Assembly: GCA_029785615.1 (NCBI GenBank)
Contig: JAFLZH010000001.1
Span: forward strand, 289,044-353,043
Length of the DNA: 64,000 nt
Direction: 5' to 3'
Source: Nitrososphaerota archaeon
GTDB lineage: Archaea; Thermoproteota; Nitrososphaeria; Nitrososphaerales; Gagatemarchaeaceae
Positions within the stretch are counted from its first letter, which is position 1. Each line of letters opens with the position of its first letter. Under the pieces are notes generated by a model. It ran no database searches. It was given only the letters and a program-made list of their open reading frames with translations, and was not told where the DNA came from. This document shows positions 33,898-41,601 of the stretch, piece after piece. A program made the translations under genes and the position numbers.

Positions 33898-34114
33898 GCG
33901 GGAGTCTGCCCGCTCAAACGACTAAAAGAGTTGCCTATCTGGTTCGGGACTTCCCTTAAACGGGCGGCCCCGGCCTCTGGGGCAGGGAACCCAGCGCGTT
34001 GGCCCGGATGGAGCGGAGGCGAAGGATGGGGAGGCTGAAGGCCGCGGCCCTCGCCGCCGAAATGCCCCCCACGGCGGGAGCCTCGCAGCCCGGGCTGCAG
34101 CGGGTGGCCGTCTC

Positions 34115-34630
34115 TTGAGGATCTCCAGGCTGAAGCTGCTCATACTCGTCGCCATGTCCGCCTTCGGGCTCTGGGCCTCGGGGACCGTGCTGGTGATCTT
34201 CTACACCCTGAACCAGCAGCTCCCCCTGTGCCCGACGGGGACCTTCCTCGGCCTCCACTTCGACTGCGGCGCTGTCCTCAGCAGCGGCTACAGCAGGATC
34301 TTCGGGGTGCCCCTCGAGCTCCTCGCCATGGCCTACTTCATAGTCAACCTGGGGATGGTGTATCTGATCGCCTTCGGATCGAAGCGGGTCTCCGACTTCA
34401 TGCTCGAGGCGCTCTTCGGCTGGAGGTTCATCGGGCTGATACTCGTCCCGTACCTCGTCTTCGTCGAGGTTGGCATACTCCACGCGATCTGCGTCTACTG
34501 CACCATGATGCACGTCGCCATCATACTCGACTTCGTGGTCGTCAGCTACCTCCTTTTCTTCGGAAAGCACGCCCTCTTGAACGAGGGGGAAGCGGGGGAG
34601 GCTGAGGCGCCGGAACAGCCGAGCCCGTAG
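34115..34630 (+). CDS. Vitamin K epoxide reductase (VKOR) family protein
   Basis: A 171-residue protein with four to five transmembrane helices and the VKOR cysteine arrangement: LCPTG and FDCGAVLSSGYSRIFGVPLELLAMAYF (loop cysteines and the conserved serine), then ICVYCTMMH as the CxxC active site in a later helix. VKOR proteins pass electrons from Dsb-like thiol oxidases to quinones, enabling disulfide formation outside the cell. No fused thioredoxin domain is present. The TTG start at 34115 is used. It is convergent to a large membrane protein gene, and a cysteine-free relative lies at 37106. Confidence 0.9.
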   Translation: MRISRLKLLILVAMSAFGLWASGTVLVIFYTLNQQLPLCPTGTFLGLHFDCGAVLSSGYSRIFGVPLELLAMAYFIVNLGMVYLIAFGSKRVSDFMLEALFGWRFIGLILVPYLVFVEVGILHAICVYCTMMHVAIILDFVVVSYLLFFGKHALLNEGEAGEAEAPEQPSP

Positions 34631-34872
34631 CCTTCAACCCCGAGGACCAGGCCCCGTCGGCACGATCGAGTGCCCGGTGGCCATAGTGGGCTACGACCAC
34701 GCTAAGCCCATCATAGACGTCCAGGTCTCGGCGGCGCGTCTCGAGCCGTTCGACCCCTGCCTTTCGCCGCTGACCTCCTTGTCCCCTCCAATGAAGATGG
34801 TGGCTGCGAATAGGTGAACTTGGAGAGCGGGCATCCCCCAGGTTCGTTCGTTGCGGCGGCCCAACCGGTTGC

Positions 34873-36381
34873 CTAGACGATTTGTTCCTGCGCCGTGATG
34901 TGGTGCAGGCTTGTGACGTCTGCCTTCCGGAGGTAGTTCGTTCCCAGGATCGCTCCCAGCCCCATGAGAAGCCCACCGAAGGCGGCCAAGTAGAGCTCAA
35001 GGGGGTCCAACGTCACCATCGCGTATGTCTCTCCGAAGACGAAGGTGATTATCATCCCAGAAAGATAGAGGTAACCCGTCCACCTCCTCACCTTCCCCTG
35101 CATGCCGAAGGTCTCGAAGACGAGCACGGTGGTCACCAAGGCCGGGAGAAGGAAGAATGCGAAGTCGTTGTGGAACCTGGTGAACGCGGCATCGAAGCCG
35201 GCTCCAGCCGCGCTATAGAAGTCTTGATGAAATTCGATGTAGTAGCCCGTGACAGGAATCACGAGATAGATGATGATCCAGCCTGCGATTACCGAAAGAA
35301 AGAGAGAGTCTCTTATCAACGGCCGCCCGTCCCGCGTCTTTGCATTGGTCGCGTGCGCCACCAGCGCTATCAATACGAAGACGGCGCCGAGCCCCACGAA
35401 ACCGGTCACCAGGTCGTCCTCGGCAACCCCGTTGATGCCGCCCGGGCCTGAAGTCAGCAGCGAGGGAATCGAAAAATTCCCCATCCCGGACACCCAGTAT
35501 ATCCAGACCGTGGCGACTATGGCGCAAATCATGATCATGAAGCCGAACGACGCGATCAACCTCTCTCTGCTCGGCCAGTCGTGGTACCCATAGACCATGG
35601 CCGCAAGAGCCACGACCCCGGCCATGAGCATCGGAAGCATCGTATGTGAGTGCGAGGTTAGGACGTTCTCCGTGAACGTTACGACAGCGGATGAGTTGTA
35701 GTAACCGAGGACCGGATACATCGTCGAGTTTATGTAACCAGCTACAGGCGCTGGCGAAGGCCCGCTTATAGTGATGTAAGCGCCAACGTACCCCATGGAC
35801 GCCGCGACGAAAGTCCCTGCCACGCTGAGGAGGATGACGTAAAACGGCGACCCAACCTTCCTATAGCCTTTGCCGGACACGTATGGATAGACAATCATGG
35901 TGACAATCAAGGTTATGGCTATCAGGTCAAGGAATGCGAAGCCGGTGGACTCCATCCAGTGCGGTATGCTCAAAGCGAAACTGTCCGTGACGTTGAAGAT
36001 GCCCCCGATGCCCGCTAGGGGCACGGCGACAAGCGCAGCCCAGAAGAGGAGCGCCCTCAGGGCCCTCGCCGGGAGCTCTTTTCGCCTGTCAAACCCAAGC
36101 ACCAGGTAGGCAAGCGTGGCGAGCACGATCACCCAGGGCAGGAATAGTCCGCCATGCCAGTAGAGGAGAAGCCTATAGAAGAAGTCTGGGGTCCACTGAT
36201 TGTTGTACGCGGGGTTAAGGAAGGGCGTCACGTAGTTCACGATGGGGGACAGAGCCATTATGACGACGGCCCACGCCAATGTCCACCACAAGGCGAACTT
36301 CATGTCAAGATACCGACCTCCCCATCTCCTTGAAGTGGGCCTCTGTTCGCTTCCCTTCGCTGTCTCGCCCTTGGGGGCCAA
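34873..36381 (-). CDS. Large His-containing polytopic membrane protein, possible heme-copper-oxidase relative
   Basis: A 502-residue protein with about 12-13 transmembrane helices. Histidines fall in helical positions that recall oxidase/NorB subunit I: LLLYWHGGLFLPWVIVL, ENVLTSHSHTMLPMLMAGV, LIALVAHATN and FTRFHNDFAFFLLPALV. I could not assign the six canonical heme/copper ligands, so a distant or degenerate member, or an unrelated gas- or quinone-reactive protein, is possible. The TTG start at 36381 lies about 30-40 nt after the TATA-like CTTAAATAATG (36411-36421, minus strand). It has a basic N terminus before the first helix. Confidence 0.6.
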   Translation of the reverse strand: MAPKGETAKGSEQRPTSRRWGGRYLDMKFALWWTLAWAVVIMALSPIVNYVTPFLNPAYNNQWTPDFFYRLLLYWHGGLFLPWVIVLATLAYLVLGFDRRKELPARALRALLFWAALVAVPLAGIGGIFNVTDSFALSIPHWMESTGFAFLDLIAITLIVTMIVYPYVSGKGYRKVGSPFYVILLSVAGTFVAASMGYVGAYITISGPSPAPVAGYINSTMYPVLGYYNSSAVVTFTENVLTSHSHTMLPMLMAGVVALAAMVYGYHDWPSRERLIASFGFMIMICAIVATVWIYWVSGMGNFSIPSLLTSGPGGINGVAEDDLVTGFVGLGAVFVLIALVAHATNAKTRDGRPLIRDSLFLSVIAGWIIIYLVIPVTGYYIEFHQDFYSAAGAGFDAAFTRFHNDFAFFLLPALVTTVLVFETFGMQGKVRRWTGYLYLSGMIITFVFGETYAMVTLDPLELYLAAFGGLLMGLGAILGTNYLRKADVTSLHHITAQEQIV

Positions 36382-36421
36382 GCAGACTCGGTTCTTGTGC
36401 GTCGCCTTGTCATTATTTAAG

Positions 36422-36623
36422 AGACGATATCAATTGTCAAAGCTGATAATGGATTGATAATCTCGGTTGGTGAGCGGCGTCGAAGCAAGCAAGAAAGTGG
36501 GTCACAGGGCTGCTCACGAGACCTTTCCGCTGCTGCAGACATGATTCAGGACGATGAACCGGAGAATTGTGAGCAGGGAATCCCCACATGGAGGCGAAAC
36601 ACAGGTTCGAATCCCGGCCCCCC
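36422..36623. other. Gene-free stretch with a tRNA 3'-end-like sequence
   Basis: AT-richer than its surroundings around 36422-36470 (gagacgatatcaattgtcaa and following). At 36603-36622 is ggttcgaatcccggcccccc, which resembles the T-arm and 3' acceptor of a tRNA on the plus strand, but no matching 5' acceptor or D-arm precedes it. It may be a tRNA relic or an attachment-site remnant. No protein gene is supported here. Confidence 0.3.
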
Positions 36624-36938
36624 TCAGAGCGGGACCAGAGGGCCTGCGCACCCGACGTCGAAGCCTCCCAGGTTCGGCGAGTACGTGGTCCCTATTCCAA
36701 GGAAGACGCACCCGAGCGAGTGGTAGACGGGCCGATAGGGAGGAGGGCTGCCCTGGCGGAGAGGGCCGCCGCCCGCGTCATGCCAATAGAATACGGGGGC
36801 GAAGAGGAGCGCGGCCAAGAGGACGACCAGCACGGCGCTCATCGCCAGCGCCCGATGCAGTTTCAATGCGACGGTCTGCCTTCGCCGGGATATAGCTCTA
36901 GCCACGAAAACTGCATTGCGACGATTTTTGAGACTCAC
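36624..36938 (-). CDS. Small single-helix membrane protein (tentative)
   Basis: A 104-residue ORF with one clear transmembrane helix (ALAMSAVLVVLLAALLFAPVFYW) after a basic N terminus, then a short outer part with two cysteines (YHSLGCVFLGIGTTYSP and FDVGCAGP) that could form a disulfide. A TATA-like GTTTAAGACG lies near 36977-36985 on the minus strand. Proximity to VKOR-type thiol-redox genes would fit a disulfide-bearing small exported protein. The ORF could still be spurious, as the surrounding region is poor in genes. Confidence 0.45.
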   Translation of the reverse strand: MSLKNRRNAVFVARAISRRRQTVALKLHRALAMSAVLVVLLAALLFAPVFYWHDAGGGPLRQGSPPPYRPVYHSLGCVFLGIGTTYSPNLGGFDVGCAGPLVPL

Positions 36939-37105
36939 AAAACCGAGTAGAGTCTTCAGCCAAACTCAGTTAACACCGTCTTAAACCCGCAACAACTGCA
37001 ACATTTCGACTCGACATTCAAGAAACTGCGCGAAATTCTGTCGCAAGGCCCACGAAAACAGTCCGTGGACTTTCCAATGAGGCTTTCGCGGAGGAGGCGC
37101 AGCGG
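36939..37105. other. Intergenic, A-rich stretch
   Basis: Contains short A-rich runs (cacgaaaactgcattgcgac, aacaactgcaacatttcgac) and no ORF. It holds the promoter for the small ORF on its left and the 3' side of the VKOR-like gene on its right. Nothing else seen. Confidence 0.4.
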
Positions 37106-37627
37106 CTAGGTGGTCGACGTGTATCCTTCGACGGCCCCGATGACCCCTCCCGTGATTCCCAGCAAGGCGACGCCGAAGGCGCCGAAGAAGACCCCTACGA
37201 CCATCCCCAGGGCGGTCCCGGCTGCGAAGTCCTGCGCTGCTCTGTTAGACCAGTTCTGCGCGACGACGATGCCGGTGAGGGCGTAGTTGGTCGCGTAGAG
37301 GCCCACGTAGGCCGCGTTGAACGAGTTGGCCACGAGAAGGTCTACGAACCAAAGGTATCCGGTGAAGACGTTCCCGACAGTGAGGAAGAGAAGCAGCTGC
37401 CACTTCAGGGCCTCGCGCCCAAGGCGAGTGGTCCAGAGAGCCACGACGAAGACGAGGGGGAACCAGACGACCCCGAACGCCCAGTAAGGAACGCCGAAGA
37501 ATGAACCATATGGCGCGAACTTCACAATGAGCCAGTTCGTGGTGAACGCGTTCTCAAGCCAGGCGTGATAGAAGGCCTCGCCCACGCCGACGGCCGAGAG
37601 GAATATGAAGACCGAAGACGCCCTCAT
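37106..37627 (-). CDS. Cysteine-free VKOR-like membrane protein
   Basis: A 173-residue protein with four to five transmembrane helices. APYGSFFGVPYWAFGVVWFPLVFV lines up with the VKOR segment SGYSRIFGVPLELLAMAYF of the protein at 34115, and NAAYVGLYATNYALTGIVVAQNW sits where that protein has HAICVYCTMMHVAIIL. None of the VKOR cysteines is kept; the whole protein contains no Cys. It may have lost redox activity and serve as a quinone-binding or partner subunit. A TATA-like CCGTTAAAGC (37651-37660, minus strand) precedes the ATG. The C terminus has a glycine-rich hydrophobic helix pair. Confidence 0.65.
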   Translation of the reverse strand: MRASSVFIFLSAVGVGEAFYHAWLENAFTTNWLIVKFAPYGSFFGVPYWAFGVVWFPLVFVVALWTTRLGREALKWQLLLFLTVGNVFTGYLWFVDLLVANSFNAAYVGLYATNYALTGIVVAQNWSNRAAQDFAAGTALGMVVGVFFGAFGVALLGITGGVIGAVEGYTSTT

Positions 37628-37660
37628 GGCCGGGCCGAAGGAGGGCCAGAGCTTTAACGG

Positions 37661-37937
37661 AGGGAGTCGATTGCCAAGTCTGAGAACAAAGACAGGACGA
37701 ACCAGGTGAACACCCTGGACAGGTACAGGTTGGGTAGCCTCCTCGGGAGGCTCCTCGTGAGCCGCGCCGAGTCGGCGCCCAGCGCAGGCTCGAAGGCGAA
37801 GAGGACGAGGGCCAGCGCGAAAGCCTGTCGCCCTCCACTGCCTCCTTTACTGGGGTGACCGATCCTCTCTCGGCGCAGGTTCCGCACTGGATTCTACGTC
37901 AGAGCTGGGGGGTGGTGGCCAAAGCGGCCATCTCAGG
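37661..37937. other. Intergenic region without a convincing gene
   Basis: The only ORF (77 residues, minus, 37654-37887) overlaps the promoter of the VKOR-like gene and shows no family feature. I treat it as unsupported. No repeats or RNA genes were seen. Confidence 0.35.
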
Positions 37938-37960
37938 CATCTAAACCTAAGCAATTAGGG

Positions 37961-37978
37961 GTAACCGATATCGGTTAC
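37961..37978. promoter_or_regulatory. Perfect 18-bp palindrome, probable operator of the OsmC gene
   Basis: gtaaccgatatcggttac is a perfect inverted repeat 18 nt before the OsmC ATG. A TATA-like catctaaacc at 37938-37947 predicts transcription starting around 37970, inside the palindrome. A dimeric repressor bound here would block initiation. Confidence 0.6.
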
Positions 37979-37996
37979 GTATCCCGAACGCTTTCC

Positions 37997-38545
37997 ATGG
38001 CACAGTCCCAGGAGCAGCCGACCGAGCTCAATGGTCTGAACCTGAAGAAACTGGGCGAAATCGTGGAAATGGGGACCAAGGAGCCCGAGACGGTGGGCGC
38101 CCAATTCAACAACTGGAAGGCGAGGGTGAAGTGGCTTGGGGGCTTCAGATCTAGGGCGTACATCAGGGACCACGCTTTCCTGATAGACGAGCCGTCTGAC
38201 CTCGCTGGAGTCGACACTTCTCCGAACGCAACTGAGTACATCCTGGCAGCTTTGGGCGCCTGTTACAGCGTTGGTTTCGCGCTCAACGCAACCAAGAGGG
38301 GCATCAAGGTAGACGCCATGGAGGTCGCCCTCGAGGGGAGGTTGAACAACGTGCTGACCTTCTTCGGTCTCAGCGACAAGGGGCATCCGGGCTATGAGGA
38401 GATCAAAGCGAAACTCTTCGTGAAGACGTCGGCCAATGAGAAGCAGGTCGAGGAAGCGTGGACGGAGACCCTCGCAAGGTCGCCCGTGGGCAACTCTCTG
38501 ACGAGAAACGTCAAAATCACGGCTCAGATTAGCGTGGCGAAATAA
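37997..38545 (+). CDS. OsmC/Ohr-family protein
   Basis: A 182-residue protein. The OsmC fold is recognised from DLAGVDTSPNATEYILAALGACYSVGFALNATKRGIKVDAMEVALEGRLN, where the cysteine in LGACYS is the first of the usual two. The second position appears as HPGYEEIKAKLFVKTSANEKQVEEAW without a clear Cys, so this is a one-Cys or YhfA-type member and may not be a classical peroxidase. The C terminus VGNSLTRNVKIT is family-typical. An 18-bp palindrome precedes the gene. The MetE-like gene follows 30 nt downstream. Confidence 0.85.
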   Translation: MAQSQEQPTELNGLNLKKLGEIVEMGTKEPETVGAQFNNWKARVKWLGGFRSRAYIRDHAFLIDEPSDLAGVDTSPNATEYILAALGACYSVGFALNATKRGIKVDAMEVALEGRLNNVLTFFGLSDKGHPGYEEIKAKLFVKTSANEKQVEEAWTETLARSPVGNSLTRNVKITAQISVAK

Positions 38546-38575
38546 GCCCTGCCAGACGAAGCTTTTCAGACGACG

Positions 38576-39709
38576 ATGGTGGGGAGCTGGCCCAGGCCGG
38601 ACTGGCTGCTGCGCGAGCTGAAGCGCAAGAACGAAGGCGAAGCCACATATGACGAATTCTCGGCCAAGGCCGACCAGGCCGTCCTTCTCGCGCTGAAGGG
38701 CGAAGAGGAGGCGGGTCTGGACATCGTCACCGACGGCGAGCAGAGGCGAGACAGCTTCTACTCCTTCGTCGCAGACAAGTTCTCCGGGATCAAGCTTCTC
38801 TCGGTTTCGGAGCTGATAGACTACGCGGAAGAGAAGGCCATGTACGAAAGGATGCTCAGGACCCTCGATGTGCCCGCTTTCGCGATAAAGAGCCCGGTGG
38901 CGGTGGGCGAGATCAAGAGACGGCGACCGTTGGCTGGTGACGAGCTGCTTTTCCTGAAGGGGCACACCCGCCGAAAGACGAAGATCCCTCTCCCCGGCCC
39001 GTTCATGCTGACGAGGGCGAGCTGGGTCGAACCGCTGACGAGGGAGGCCTACAGAACGAGGGAAGAGCTAGCCTCTGCCTATGTGAGGGCGCTTCGGGAG
39101 GAGATAATCTCGCTTCGTGATGCAGGCGCGTCCTTCGTCCAGCTCGACGAACCGACGCTGACCGAGGTCGTCTATGGCGCGTCCAACCAGACCACTTTCA
39201 TGTGCGCTGCCATCATGTCGAAGGTCAATCCCAGGGAAGAGTTGACCTTTGCCACAGACCTCATCAACGAGGTGACGAAGGGTATCTCAGGAATCAAAGT
39301 TGGAGTTCACGTCTGCAGGGGCAACTGGAGCAGGAAGGACGATGCACTACTCGCCGGCGACTACTCCCCCCTCATCCCCTACTTCCAACAGATGAAGGTC
39401 GACCAGCTTGTGCTGGAGTTCTCCACGGACAGAGCAGGCTCGATGGGCGTCTTCGAAGGGACTCCTGACAGCAAGGAGATAGGCCTAGGCGTCGTCAACC
39501 CGCGCAGCGACCAGGTTGAAACGGCCGGCCAGATCGTCGCGAGGGCCCGAGAAGCTACGAAGTACTTCGACCCCTCACGGATCTGCCTGAACCCAGACTG
39601 CGGTTTTGCCACCTTCGCCGAGGTCCCCCTCAACGCCGCGGAGACAGCCAAGAGGAAGCTGACCTCGATGTGTCAAGCTGCGGTCGAACTGAGAAGACAG
39701 TACACTTAG
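38576..39709 (+). CDS. MetE-like cobalamin-independent methionine synthase C-terminal-domain protein
   Basis: A 377-residue protein of the UROD/MetE-like TIM-barrel family. VGSWPRPDWL is the typical opening, FVQLDEPTLTEVV the substrate-binding segment, and the zinc ligands appear as GVHVCRGNW, LEFSTDRAG and LNPDCGFAT. Archaeal homologs are thought to transfer methyl groups to homocysteine or related thiols. ATG 38576 is the first standard start; the frame is open back to the OsmC stop (LPDEAFQTTMVGSW), and homologs suggest translation could begin a few codons earlier at CTG 38549. It probably shares the OsmC promoter. Confidence 0.85.
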   Translation: MVGSWPRPDWLLRELKRKNEGEATYDEFSAKADQAVLLALKGEEEAGLDIVTDGEQRRDSFYSFVADKFSGIKLLSVSELIDYAEEKAMYERMLRTLDVPAFAIKSPVAVGEIKRRRPLAGDELLFLKGHTRRKTKIPLPGPFMLTRASWVEPLTREAYRTREELASAYVRALREEIISLRDAGASFVQLDEPTLTEVVYGASNQTTFMCAAIMSKVNPREELTFATDLINEVTKGISGIKVGVHVCRGNWSRKDDALLAGDYSPLIPYFQQMKVDQLVLEFSTDRAGSMGVFEGTPDSKEIGLGVVNPRSDQVETAGQIVARAREATKYFDPSRICLNPDCGFATFAEVPLNAAETAKRKLTSMCQAAVELRRQYT

Positions 39710-39766
39710 AGGATCGGTTGCCCAACAGACAACGCCCACGGCCAGCTCCATCGAGCGAGGTCTGAC

Positions 39767-40234
39767 ATGAAGTCTTTCCGAAGCACCACGCTGACGCCGC
39801 GGCAGTGGCAGGTTGTTCGCTACAGAGCCAAGGGGATCACGCAGAAAGAACTCGCGGTGCTCCTCAACACCACAAGGGAGAACGTGAGCGAAATAGAACA
39901 CAGGGCCAGGCTCAATATCGCCGCTGCGAAGGCCACGATTGCCGCCCTCAGTGAGCTCGAGGCGAAGGGAGAGGTGCTCGTGCCCAACGGGACGTCCATC
40001 TTCGAGGCCGTCTCAATGATAATCCTCAGTGCGGACTTGCTTGGCGTCAAGCTCCACGGTTCCGCCGACGACATCCTCAAGGCAATTCGGCTCAGGTGGA
40101 GAGAGAGGATCCACGGCCACCGTTTGACCTCTGCGGTAAAGGTCGAGATCGCGAAAGACGGATCACTCTTCGCGACGGACTTGGGATCGCGGGTCAGAAT
40201 ACTCCCCCTGGCGAAAAGACGAAGCAGCCCCTGA
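39767..40234 (+). CDS. Tfx-family DNA-binding protein
   Basis: A 155-residue protein with an N-terminal helix-turn-helix, LTPRQWQVVRYRAKGITQKELAVLLNTTRENVSEIEHRARLNIAAAKATI, characteristic of Tfx, an archaeal regulator first described for a molybdenum formylmethanofuran dehydrogenase operon. The C-terminal domain (ADDILKAIRLRWRERIHGHRLTSAVKVEIAKDG) is the family-specific part. The target genes cannot be read from sequence; the neighbouring OsmC/MetE-like pair is one candidate. The ATG at 39767 is used. Confidence 0.85.
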   Translation: MKSFRSTTLTPRQWQVVRYRAKGITQKELAVLLNTTRENVSEIEHRARLNIAAAKATIAALSELEAKGEVLVPNGTSIFEAVSMIILSADLLGVKLHGSADDILKAIRLRWRERIHGHRLTSAVKVEIAKDGSLFATDLGSRVRILPLAKRRSSP

Positions 40235-40397
40235 ACCTAACTCGTGGCGGGTCCTTGACCGCACAACGGTTCAGAGGTCGGCCTCTCCCACAAGAGGGGC
40301 GTCAGGAAGCATGTAATCATGAAACCAAGCGTTCATCGCCCTTCCCTCCCCGTAACGGCGTCTTCAGCCTCGGTATCCATCAGTTAGGATGTGCTGT

Positions 40398-40481
40398 GCG
40401 GGGGGTGGGATTCGAACCCACGAACCCCTAAGGGACGAGGTCCTAAGCCTCGCGCCGTTGACCAGGCTGGGCGACCCCCGC
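40398..40481 (-). tRNA. tRNA-Leu (anticodon UAG)
   Basis: Complete class II cloverleaf on the minus strand: acceptor GCGGGGG pairs with CCCCCGC, anticodon stem CGAGG/CCTCG with loop CTTAGGA (anticodon TAG), a long variable arm with CCCTTAGGG, and T-arm GTGGG-TTCGAAT-CCCAC. The discriminator is A and CCA is not encoded. A TATA-like CCATATAGTT (40505-40514, minus strand) lies 24-33 nt upstream. No intron was seen. Confidence 0.96.
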
Positions 40482-40506
40482 GCGAGGGTCGGTCCTCCCG
40501 GTGAAA

Positions 40507-41133
40507 CTATATGGCTTGCGCGCCCGCGTCGGGAGGCCTGCTCTTGTCCAGCTCGATGTGGAGGTACTTCTTGACGAGCCCCTCCCAGTCGAGCTGATAG
40601 ACGACGATCCCCAGGGCCATGAAGCCGGCCGTGACCGCCACCGTCAGCCATATGTTGGAGAAGGTGAACACCTGGATGACCGCCTTCAATACGGCGAACT
40701 CGACGGCTATCTCCACCCCGCTCTTCAGCAGCTTCGCTCCCAGGGTGACGGCCGATATCCCAGGGAGCGACACCGATGTCGCGCCCGCCCCTATGTAGAT
40801 GAAGTCGTCCAGGGGGAGGATTGGTATGAAAGCCGCCACGAAGAGGACGGCGTAGAAGGTGCGGGTCGAGGCGTTCCTGCCTATCAGCTGGACGTTCCTG
40901 TTACCGACGAGGAACCGCCTTAGACCGAACGCCCCATAGTAGATCACGAGCTTCCCAAGCGCCGCCCCAGCGGCGGAGAGGGCGACGACCAGGAGGAAGT
41001 TGGCGGGGGTGAACCCCAATAGGATGAGGTCAAGGGTGGCGAAGAAGGTGTAGGAGGCGCCGAAGAATGGGGAGATGTTGGAGACGAATGAGACGGCAAG
41101 AATCAACAGCGCCGCCAGCAGCCACGGGCTCAA
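40507..41133 (-). CDS. VTT-domain (SNARE-associated/DedA-like) membrane protein
   Basis: A 208-residue protein with five to six membrane segments. LSAAGAALGKLVIYYGAFGLRRFL, the re-entrant-like YAVLFVAAFIPILPLDDFIYIGAGATSVSLPGISAVTLGAKLLKSGVEI and the late helices follow the VTT/DedA pattern, in which the P-x-P/D segment and a basic loop are conserved. These proteins act in lipid scrambling or membrane homeostasis. A TATA-like GAGATAAATAG (41155-41165, minus strand) precedes the start. Confidence 0.78.
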   Translation of the reverse strand: MSPWLLAALLILAVSFVSNISPFFGASYTFFATLDLILLGFTPANFLLVVALSAAGAALGKLVIYYGAFGLRRFLVGNRNVQLIGRNASTRTFYAVLFVAAFIPILPLDDFIYIGAGATSVSLPGISAVTLGAKLLKSGVEIAVEFAVLKAVIQVFTFSNIWLTVAVTAGFMALGIVVYQLDWEGLVKKYLHIELDKSRPPDAGAQAI

Positions 41134-41206
41134 TCTGGTCTAGGTACCGCCCTCGCTATTTATCTCTGGCAGGGCGCGGCCAGGGTTCCACCTCCTGTTT
41201 GCGAAC

Positions 41207-41216
41207 GTATATATCG
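41207..41216 (+). promoter_or_regulatory. TATA-like element for the RAM-domain gene
   Basis: gtatatatcg lies 38-47 nt before the ATG at 41254. No clear separate promoter was found before kdpA, 57 nt downstream of this gene, so kdpABC may also be transcribed from here. Confidence 0.45.
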
Positions 41217-41253
41217 GCGACAGGGGGGCCGCCCGAAACAACGGTCCTGCTAA

Positions 41254-41544
41254 ATGGCCAAAATGCTTGCCTTCGTGGACATATTCGTGGACTCGCCCAG
41301 CATGGACGATGTGGTCGAAGCGCTGAGCAGGATCCCGAACATAGAGGAGCTCTATGAGGTGACCGGGGAGTTCGACATTGTGACGCTCGTGTCCGCTGCA
41401 GACATAGAGGAGTTCAGGGACATACTGAAGAACAAAATCCTCAAGATAAAGGGGATCAAGAGCACAGTGAGCGCCATGGTCCTCCACACGCACAAGGGAC
41501 CGCGCTTCAACGGAGACTCGAAGCCAAGGGTTTCCGGGCGCTAG
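41254..41544 (+). CDS. Stand-alone RAM (Lrp/AsnC ligand-binding) domain protein
   Basis: A 96-residue protein that is one AsnC ligand-binding (RAM) domain: KMLAFVDIFVDSPSMDDVVEALSRIPNIEELYEVTGEFDIVTLVSAADIEEFRDILKNKILKIKGIKSTVSAMVLHTHK. No DNA-binding domain is attached, so it may bind an amino acid or other small ligand and pair with a larger regulator. It lies directly before kdpA, in the place where bacteria keep kdpDE or another regulator, suggesting a link to potassium uptake (inference). Confidence 0.85.
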   Translation: MAKMLAFVDIFVDSPSMDDVVEALSRIPNIEELYEVTGEFDIVTLVSAADIEEFRDILKNKILKIKGIKSTVSAMVLHTHKGPRFNGDSKPRVSGR

Positions 41545-41601
41545 GGCGCCCTCGAAAGACTCACATTAGAGGCCCAGGGGCAGCAGTGGAACTCGAGATA
41601 G

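Noticed and set aside
37654-37887. 77-residue minus-strand ORF upstream of the VKOR-like gene
   Set aside because: It covers that gene's promoter, has no supported start or family, and looks accidental.
40096-40431. ORF ending in CAVRGVGFEPTNP
   Set aside because: This peptide is the well-known artefact of translating a tRNA gene; it overlaps tRNA-Leu.
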